From positions 1-63,971 of the forward strand of contig CANRCC010000006.1 in NCBI GenBank assembly GCA_947629025.1: 63,971 nt of DNA. Direction: 5' to 3'. The notes beneath the pieces were generated by a model. The model saw only the letters and a list, made by a program, of their open reading frames with translations, did no database searches and was not told the DNA's origin. Source of the stretch: an uncultured Bacilli bacterium. Lineage in GTDB: Bacteria; Bacillota_I; Bacilli_A; RF39; UBA660. The translations under genes were made by a program, and so were the position numbers. Below, one piece after another: positions 58,850 to 63,971 of the stretch (position 1 is the first letter of the stretch; each line of letters starts with the position of its first letter).

Positions 58850-59668
58850 ATGAATGAAAATATGAATCAAGATACTAATAATAATATGGGTATGAATCAA
58901 AATAATCCAGTAGTAAAGAAAAAATCAAATAAGGGTTTAATTGTATTAATAATTTTATTATTAATTATAATAATTCTGCTTTTATCATATATAGTGTATG
59001 ATAAAGAAAGTGCTAAAAAGAATGAATCAGAAGTAAAAGAAAATGTAAGTAAAAAAGAAGAAAATAAAGAAGAACAAGAGGAAAAAATAGAAAGCAGAGA
59101 TTTAACACAAGAAGAATTAACTTATTTTAAAAATTATTTTAATAAAATTAATATAAATGGGTTTATATGTCAAAGTTATTCTAATATTAATGACATTAAT
59201 TTATTTTCTTTGATATATGAAGGTATAGAAGATGAAAGTATTGTAAGACAATTAAGTGAAGAAGAAAAACAAGAATATTTAAAATATTCAAATAATGATG
59301 ATATATATACATCTATTACAAAGATAGAAGAAGATGCTCTAAAAAAATTTTTAAAAGAATATGCAAATTTAGACTATAAAAAAGGTTCTGATATTTATGG
59401 GTTTTACTATATTCCAAAATATAAAGCTTATTATCTCGAACATGGAGATACTAATCGTTGGGGCGTTGATAGTTGTAATAGTGGTAAAATAGATGAAAAT
59501 GGTAATTATGTAGTAAATTGTACCTTAATGGAATATAGTAGAGAGATTTCCAGCACTAATATTAAAACAACACTAAAAAAAGTAGATGATAATTTTGTAT
59601 TTATATCTAATGAATGTGAAAGTGGAGGTTGCGAAATGTTAAAATCTAATAATAATATTGGTAGATAA
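58850..59668 (+). CDS. Membrane-anchored hypothetical protein, duplicate 1
   Basis: 272 aa. Asn/Met/Gln-rich cytoplasmic start, basic KKKSNKG, one transmembrane helix (about 27-48), charged coiled linker and an extracytoplasmic domain with four cysteines (DSCNSGK, VNCTL, NECESGGCE) and SLREE-like helices (LTQEELTYFKNYF). Paralogue of the next gene. ATG 58850 (SD AGGAGG). Function unknown; wall or envelope stress sensing is a guess. Confidence 0.75.
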   Translation: MNENMNQDTNNNMGMNQNNPVVKKKSNKGLIVLIILLLIIIILLLSYIVYDKESAKKNESEVKENVSKKEENKEEQEEKIESRDLTQEELTYFKNYFNKININGFICQSYSNINDINLFSLIYEGIEDESIVRQLSEEEKQEYLKYSNNDDIYTSITKIEEDALKKFLKEYANLDYKKGSDIYGFYYIPKYKAYYLEHGDTNRWGVDSCNSGKIDENGNYVVNCTLMEYSREISSTNIKTTLKKVDDNFVFISNECESGGCEMLKSNNNIGR

Positions 59669-59700
59669 TTCACGTATGTGAATTTTTTCTTTGCTTGATT
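59669..59700 (+). terminator. Terminator after duplicate 1
   Basis: AATTCACGTATGTGAATT palindrome followed by TTTTC. The identical structure follows duplicate 2 at 60793-60815. Confidence 0.75.
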
Positions 59701-59744
59701 TAATAGTCTTTTTATTATATAATAATATTACAATAGAGTAGGAT

Positions 59745-59795
59745 GTGCCGGGTTTGTATTTAAAAGAAATTAAGAAAGTAGGCTTTGAATCAATT
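59745..59795 (+). pseudogene. Scar of the smc 5' end
   Basis: TTGTATTTAAAAGAAATTAA and on reads YLKEIKKVGFESI, against MYLKEIKTVGFKSF in the real smc. The start codon has become TTG (59754), and the frame stops after 14-15 codons at the unit-2 junction. It marks the breakpoint of the tandem duplication. Confidence 0.85.
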
Positions 59796-59882
59796 ATGTA
59801 AAGTTATTGTAAGAATAACTTTTTTTATTTACATTTTGTAAATTATGTATGTATAATGATTATAGTAATAGGAGGAATTTTT

Positions 59883-60794
59883 ATGAATGAAAATATGAAT
59901 CAAGATACTAATACAAATATGGATATGAATCAAAATCCAAATATGAGTATGAACCAAAATCCAGATATGAATCAGAATATGGATATTAATCAAAATACAA
60001 ATATAGGTATGAATCAAAATAATCCAGTAGTAAAGAAAAAATCAAATAAGGGTTTAATTGTATTAATAATTTTATTATTAATTATAATAATTCTGCTTTC
60101 ATCATATATAGTGTATGATAAATTAAATGATAAAGAAAGTGCTAAAAAGAATGAATCAGAAGTAAAAGAAAATGTAAGTAAAGAAGAAAATAAAGAAGAG
60201 CAAGAAGAAAAAATAGAAAGCAGAGATTTAACACAAGAAGAATTAACTTATTTTAAAGATCATTTTAATAAAATTAATATAAATGGATTTGTAGGTCAAA
60301 GTTATTCTAACATTAATGACATTAATTTATTTGATTTGCTATATGTTGGGATAGATGAAGAATATGGAAAACAATTAAGTGAAGAAGAAAAACAAGAATA
60401 TTTAAAATATTCAAGCGCTGATGAAATATATACAGAAGTCACAAAAATAGAAGATGATGCCCTAAAAAAGTTTTTAAAAGAGAATGCAAATTTAGATCAT
60501 AAAAAGGGTTCTTATGTTGATGGATTTATATATATTCCAAAATATGATGCTTATTATTATATGCATGGTGATACTAATTATTGGGGCGTTGATAGCTGTA
60601 ATAGTGGTAAAATAGATGAAAATGGTAATTACATAGTAAATTGTACCTTAATGGATTATAGTAAAGAGAGTGCTGGTACTAATATTAAAACAACACTAAA
60701 AAAAGTAGATGATAATTTTGTATTTATATCTAATGAATGTGAAAGTGGAGATTGTGAAACTTTAAAATTTCGCAATACTGAAGGTAGAAAATAA
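59883..60794 (+). CDS. Membrane-anchored hypothetical protein, duplicate 2
   Basis: 303 aa, same plan as duplicate 1 and nearly identical in the transmembrane and linker part. It has an expanded N-terminal tail of MNQNP/MNQNM-type units (about five) that duplicate 1 lacks, and a KLND insertion after the helix. The extracytoplasmic domain has diverged (GFVGQSY vs GFICQSY; GDCETLKF vs GGCEMLKS), so both copies are probably maintained. ATG 59883, SD AGGAGG. Confidence 0.75.
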   Translation: MNENMNQDTNTNMDMNQNPNMSMNQNPDMNQNMDINQNTNIGMNQNNPVVKKKSNKGLIVLIILLLIIIILLSSYIVYDKLNDKESAKKNESEVKENVSKEENKEEQEEKIESRDLTQEELTYFKDHFNKININGFVGQSYSNINDINLFDLLYVGIDEEYGKQLSEEEKQEYLKYSSADEIYTEVTKIEDDALKKFLKENANLDHKKGSYVDGFIYIPKYDAYYYMHGDTNYWGVDSCNSGKIDENGNYIVNCTLMDYSKESAGTNIKTTLKKVDDNFVFISNECESGDCETLKFRNTEGRK

Positions 60795-60879
60795 TTCACG
60801 TATGTGAATTTTTTCTTTGCTTGATTTAAGAGCCTTTTTATTATATAATAATATTACATTAGAGTAGGATGTGGCAGTT

Positions 60880-63825
60880 ATGTATTTAAAAGAGATTAAG
60901 ACAGTAGGATTTAAATCGTTCGCAGATAAAATGTCTATTGAATTTACTAATGGAATATCTGGTATAGTTGGTCCTAATGGTTCAGGTAAAAGTAATGTTG
61001 TAGATGCAGTAAGATGGGTACTTGGAGAACAATCAGTAAAACAATTACGTGGAGAGGGTGCGATGAGTGATGTTATCTTTTCTGGAAGTAAAAGTAGAAG
61101 AGCATCAAATTTTGCATCAGTAACACTTATTTTTGATAACTCTGATAAATATTTAAATATAGATTTTGAAGAGGTTGCTGTAAAAAGAACTATTTATAAA
61201 TCAGGAGAAAATGAATATTCAATTAATAATGAAAAATGTAGATTAAAAGATATATTAGAATTATTTATGGATACAGGAGCATCAAAAGAATCATTTAATA
61301 TTATTAGTCAAGGTGATGTTGGTAATATTTTATCTGGAAAACCAGAAGATAGAAGAATTATATTTGAGGAAGCCGCAGGAGTTATAAAGTATAAAAAAAG
61401 AAAAGAAGAAGCACTTAGAAAATTAGAAAAAACTCATGATAATATGACAAGAGTAAATGATATTATTGAAGAGTTAAAAGTAAATGTAGAACCATTAAAA
61501 AAACAAGCAGAAAATGCAAAAATATATTTAGATAAAAAAGATACTTTAAAAAAATATGAAATATCTCTTAGTGTTAATGATATAGAAAAATATAATTATG
61601 AATATAAAGAAAGTAAAGAAAAAGTTAAAACTCTAACAGATACAATTACTAGTATGTTATCTACTAATTCAAAAGAACAAGCACATATACAACAAATAAA
61701 ATCTAATATAAATAAACTAAATAATGATTTATATGAAAAACAACAAGAATTAGTTAAAGTTAGTGCTAGAAAAGAACAATTACAAGGAGAAAAAAATCTA
61801 ATATCTGAAAGAAGTAAGTATGACTCAAAAGATGTAAAACTTCATGATAATATATTATCTTTAAAAGAAAGAATTTTATCTATAGATTTAGATATATCAG
61901 TTATTAATGAAGAAATAGAAAGTAATAAAAAAGAAAATAAAGATATAGAAAAAAGATTACAAGATATAATTAATAAATTAGAAGAAGCAAATAAAGTTAA
62001 AAATGATTTAATATCATCATTAAATTTTAATGTTAGAAAAAAACTTGAGTTAGAACATAGAAAAGAAGTTCTTATTAATTCACTTGATAATAATTCATCT
62101 TTACCATATGGAGTTAAAAATGTACTTAATAATATTAAATTAACAGGAATTCATAATGTAGTTGGTAAATTATTTGAAGTAGAAGAAAAATATTCAACAT
62201 CTATTGATATTGCACTTGCTTTTGCATCTTCATATATAGTTTGTGATGATACAGATAGTGCAAAAGAAGCAATTAATTATTTAAAATCTAATAATTTAGG
62301 AAGAGCAACTTTTCTTCCAATTAGTGTAATAAAACCAAGAGTTATTGATAGCGATACATATAATTCTTTATTAAAATGTAATGGTTTTATTGATATGGCA
62401 TCTAACTTAATTAAATTTGATTTGAAATATAAAGACATAATGCTTAACTTACTTGGAAGTACAATTATATGTGATAATATTGATAATGCTAATAAAGTTG
62501 CTAAATTAATAAAAAATAGATATAAGATAGTAACACTAGATGGAGAATTAATTAGTGTAGGTGGTTCAATAACTGGTGGTAATGTTAAAAAAAGTTCTAT
62601 AATAAGTGAAAGATATGAATTAGAAAATGTAATTAAAAGTATAGATTCTATTCAACTTGATATAAATGAATTAGAAAATAAAATAAATGAAATAGATGAT
62701 GTATATAGTAATTTAGAAGATAAAAGAAAAAGCTTATTAATATCAGTTCAATCAAATAGTGAATATTTAAAAGATAAAAATAATAAATTAGATGAACTTA
62801 ATATTACTAAGTCATCATTAGAACTTGAACTTACTTCTAATGAAAATATAGTTAATAATGTAATAACTAATGAAGAAGAAAAAATACTAAATGAATACTA
62901 TGAAATGAGTAAAAAAAGAGATCTAATAAATATTGAGATAGATCAAATTAGAAAAAAATTAGAAAGAGAAAAAGAAGATTTAATAAATAATGAATCAGAT
63001 TTAAAATCAAATAATTATGAATATAATAAACTTCAAAATGAATTAAAAGAACATGAAATAAAAGTAAGTAAACTTGATATAAAATTAGATAATTTATTAA
63101 ATTTATTAAGCAGTGAATATGAAATAACATATGAGAAAGCAAAAGAAAATTATATACTTGATATTTCTTATGATGAAGCGAAAGAAATTGTTAATAAATT
63201 AAAGATTGAAATTAGAAAATTAGGTGACGTTAATGTTGGCGCAATTGAAGAATATGAAAGAGTTTCAGAAAGATATAATTTTTTAATTAAACAACAAGAA
63301 GATTTAGTATCTGCTGAAAATATATTACTTGAAATAATTTCTGAAATGGATGAAGTAATGAAAGAAAAATTTGCTGAAACATTTAAAATAGTAGAAGTTC
63401 ATTTTAAAGATATATTTAAAAAATTATTTAAAGGAGGAAATGCTAAGCTTAAGTTAACAGATCCAAGTAACTTACTTGAAACAGGAATAGATATAATTGC
63501 TCTTCCTCCTGGAAAGAAATTACAACATATATCACTTTTATCAGGTGGTGAAAAAACATTAACTGCAATTGCTTTATTATTTTCAATACTTAAAACAAGA
63601 CCAGTTCCATTTTGTATATTAGATGAGGTTGAAGCTGCTCTTGATGAAGCAAATGTAGATAATTTTGGTAAATTTCTAACAGAATTTAAAGGTGATACTC
63701 AGTTTATAATTATTACGCATAAAAAGAAAACTATGGAATATGCAGATGTTCTTTATGGTATAACAATGCAAGAATCTGGTGTATCTAAATTAGTTAGTGT
63801 AAAATTAGAAGAGATAAAAAAATAA
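60880..63825 (+). CDS. smc: Chromosome condensation ATPase SMC, short-armed
   Basis: 981 aa. Walker A GPNGSGKSN (about 31-39), hinge (about 409-572, with GIHNVVGKLFEVEEKY and GGSITGGNVKK), signature LSGGEKTLTA, Walker B FCILDEVEAALDEAN. Usual SMC length is near 1180; both coiled arms here are about 100 residues shorter, while head and hinge are complete. ATG 60880 (MYLKEIKTVGFKSF); the track start GTG 60871 is less likely. Acts with ScpA/ScpB. Confidence 0.95.
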   Translation: MYLKEIKTVGFKSFADKMSIEFTNGISGIVGPNGSGKSNVVDAVRWVLGEQSVKQLRGEGAMSDVIFSGSKSRRASNFASVTLIFDNSDKYLNIDFEEVAVKRTIYKSGENEYSINNEKCRLKDILELFMDTGASKESFNIISQGDVGNILSGKPEDRRIIFEEAAGVIKYKKRKEEALRKLEKTHDNMTRVNDIIEELKVNVEPLKKQAENAKIYLDKKDTLKKYEISLSVNDIEKYNYEYKESKEKVKTLTDTITSMLSTNSKEQAHIQQIKSNINKLNNDLYEKQQELVKVSARKEQLQGEKNLISERSKYDSKDVKLHDNILSLKERILSIDLDISVINEEIESNKKENKDIEKRLQDIINKLEEANKVKNDLISSLNFNVRKKLELEHRKEVLINSLDNNSSLPYGVKNVLNNIKLTGIHNVVGKLFEVEEKYSTSIDIALAFASSYIVCDDTDSAKEAINYLKSNNLGRATFLPISVIKPRVIDSDTYNSLLKCNGFIDMASNLIKFDLKYKDIMLNLLGSTIICDNIDNANKVAKLIKNRYKIVTLDGELISVGGSITGGNVKKSSIISERYELENVIKSIDSIQLDINELENKINEIDDVYSNLEDKRKSLLISVQSNSEYLKDKNNKLDELNITKSSLELELTSNENIVNNVITNEEEKILNEYYEMSKKRDLINIEIDQIRKKLEREKEDLINNESDLKSNNYEYNKLQNELKEHEIKVSKLDIKLDNLLNLLSSEYEITYEKAKENYILDISYDEAKEIVNKLKIEIRKLGDVNVGAIEEYERVSERYNFLIKQQEDLVSAENILLEIISEMDEVMKEKFAETFKIVEVHFKDIFKKLFKGGNAKLKLTDPSNLLETGIDIIALPPGKKLQHISLLSGGEKTLTAIALLFSILKTRPVPFCILDEVEAALDEANVDNFGKFLTEFKGDTQFIIITHKKKTMEYADVLYGITMQESGVSKLVSVKLEEIKK

Positions 63826-63830
63826 TGATT

Positions 63831-63861
63831 GAAAAAGGCCATAAAATATGGTCTTTTTTTG
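63831..63861 (+). terminator. Terminator after smc
   Basis: AAGGCCATA / TATGGTCTT with one G-U, followed by TTTTT. Confidence 0.85.
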
Positions 63862-63872
63862 TCGCAAAAATG

Positions 63873-63902
63873 TTGACAAAAAGCGTGGGGGGGGGGTATA
63901 CT
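63873..63902 (+). promoter_or_regulatory. Promoter with a ten-G tract in its spacer
   Basis: TTGACA (63873-63878, perfect -35), 18 bases, TATACT (63897-63902). The spacer holds ten consecutive G (63887-63896), unique in this AT-rich window. Loss or gain of one G would change spacing to 17 or 19 and so promoter strength. Confidence 0.85.
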
Positions 63903-63934
63903 AATAATATATAAATATAATAGGAGAGTATGTT

Positions 63935-63971
63935 ATGAAAAGTAAGATAAGAGCTAAAATATTATTAGTAA
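63935..63971 (+). CDS. Start of a gene cut by the window end
   Basis: SD TAGGAGAG, then ATG 63935: MKSKIRAKILLV... continues past the last base. Basic then hydrophobic, as in a signal peptide or transmembrane start. It is the target of the G-tract promoter. Confidence 0.6.
   Translation, partial: MKSKIRAKILLV

Larger units (their letters stand above)
58763..60915 (+). repeat. Tandem duplication, period about 1.03-1.12 kb
   Basis: Unit 1 runs from ATGTAAAGTTATTG (58763) to the scar near 59795; unit 2 from ATGTAAAGTTATTG (59796) into smc. Both hold terminator, promoter region, gene and the same downstream terminator AATTCACGTATGTGAATT. Unit 1 ends with a copy of the first codons of smc. Confidence 0.9.

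Noticed and set aside
59829-60017. Minus-strand His/Ile-rich ORF
   Set aside because: Complement of the Met-Asn-Gln repeat tail in duplicate 2.
58850-60794. CRISPR-like repetition in the MNQNP region
   Set aside because: Repeats are short coding units of unequal length without constant spacers; no CRISPR array or cas gene was seen in the window.

Overview
The window is a 64 kb, very AT-rich piece of a chromosome from a Gram-positive, endospore-forming Bacillota (Firmicutes). The evidence is direct: spoIIGA, sigE, sigG, an orphan spoIIIAH, gerE- and gerM-type genes, yqfC/yqfD and ylmC are present, with Gram-positive division genes (sepF, divIVA), T-box leaders, a single-chain glycyl-tRNA synthetase and Bacillus-like gene order (fmt-rlmN-prpC-prkC-rsgA-rpe; rpsU-yqeY-yqfC-yqfD-ybeY-dgkA-cdd-era-yqzL-recO-glyS). 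Very low GC and many missing or swapped neighbours suggest an uncultured, probably host-associated lineage. I cannot place it further from sequence alone.

Layout. 1-8.8 kb: transposase-nuclease tail, cdsA, rseP, fmt, rlmN, the PrpC/PrkC phosphatase-kinase pair, rsgA, rpe. 8.9-21.8 kb: an odd two-domain ThyX, the infC-rpmI-rplT operon with its leader, holA, tmcAL, DUF177-rpmF, gmk, a class B PBP, rpmG-efp, spoIIIAH, gerE, gerM and tRNA-Arg. 21.8-27.9 kb: a loosely packed accessory region downstream of the tRNA, with orphan genes, a radical SAM enzyme, a C1B peptidase and, in an 831 bp gap with no track ORF, what looks like a complete type I toxin-antitoxin locus. 28.5-34.3 kb: a C39-peptidase ABC exporter with two small peptide genes (one with a textbook double-glycine leader), which I read as a two-peptide bacteriocin locus, followed by a secreted ChW-repeat GH25 lysozyme. 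34.4-43.4 kb: conserved housekeeping and sporulation genes, glyS behind a very short T-box, sepF, divIVA. 43.4-47.7 kb: an isoleucine T-box whose first gene is a cation antiporter and whose second is an IleRS2-type ileS. 47.8-55.8 kb: the sporulation sigma cluster, with a tandem Spo0A-box promoter candidate upstream and an ABC exporter inserted between sigE and sigG. 55.8-64 kb: CPBP protease, a TroA-like lipoprotein lacking its metal-binding histidines, yidD, rnc, a tandem gene duplication carrying a scar of the smc 5' end, smc itself, and finally a promoter with a ten-G spacer in front of a truncated gene.

Best candidates for undescribed biology: (1) the type I toxin-antitoxin locus at 25.86-26.17 kb; (2) the two-peptide bacteriocin locus at 29.2-31.6 kb; (3) the G-tract, probably phase-variable, promoter at 63.87-63.90 kb; (4) the compact glycine T-box and the antiporter-ileS T-box operon. 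All functional statements are read from sequence motifs; no database search was possible.
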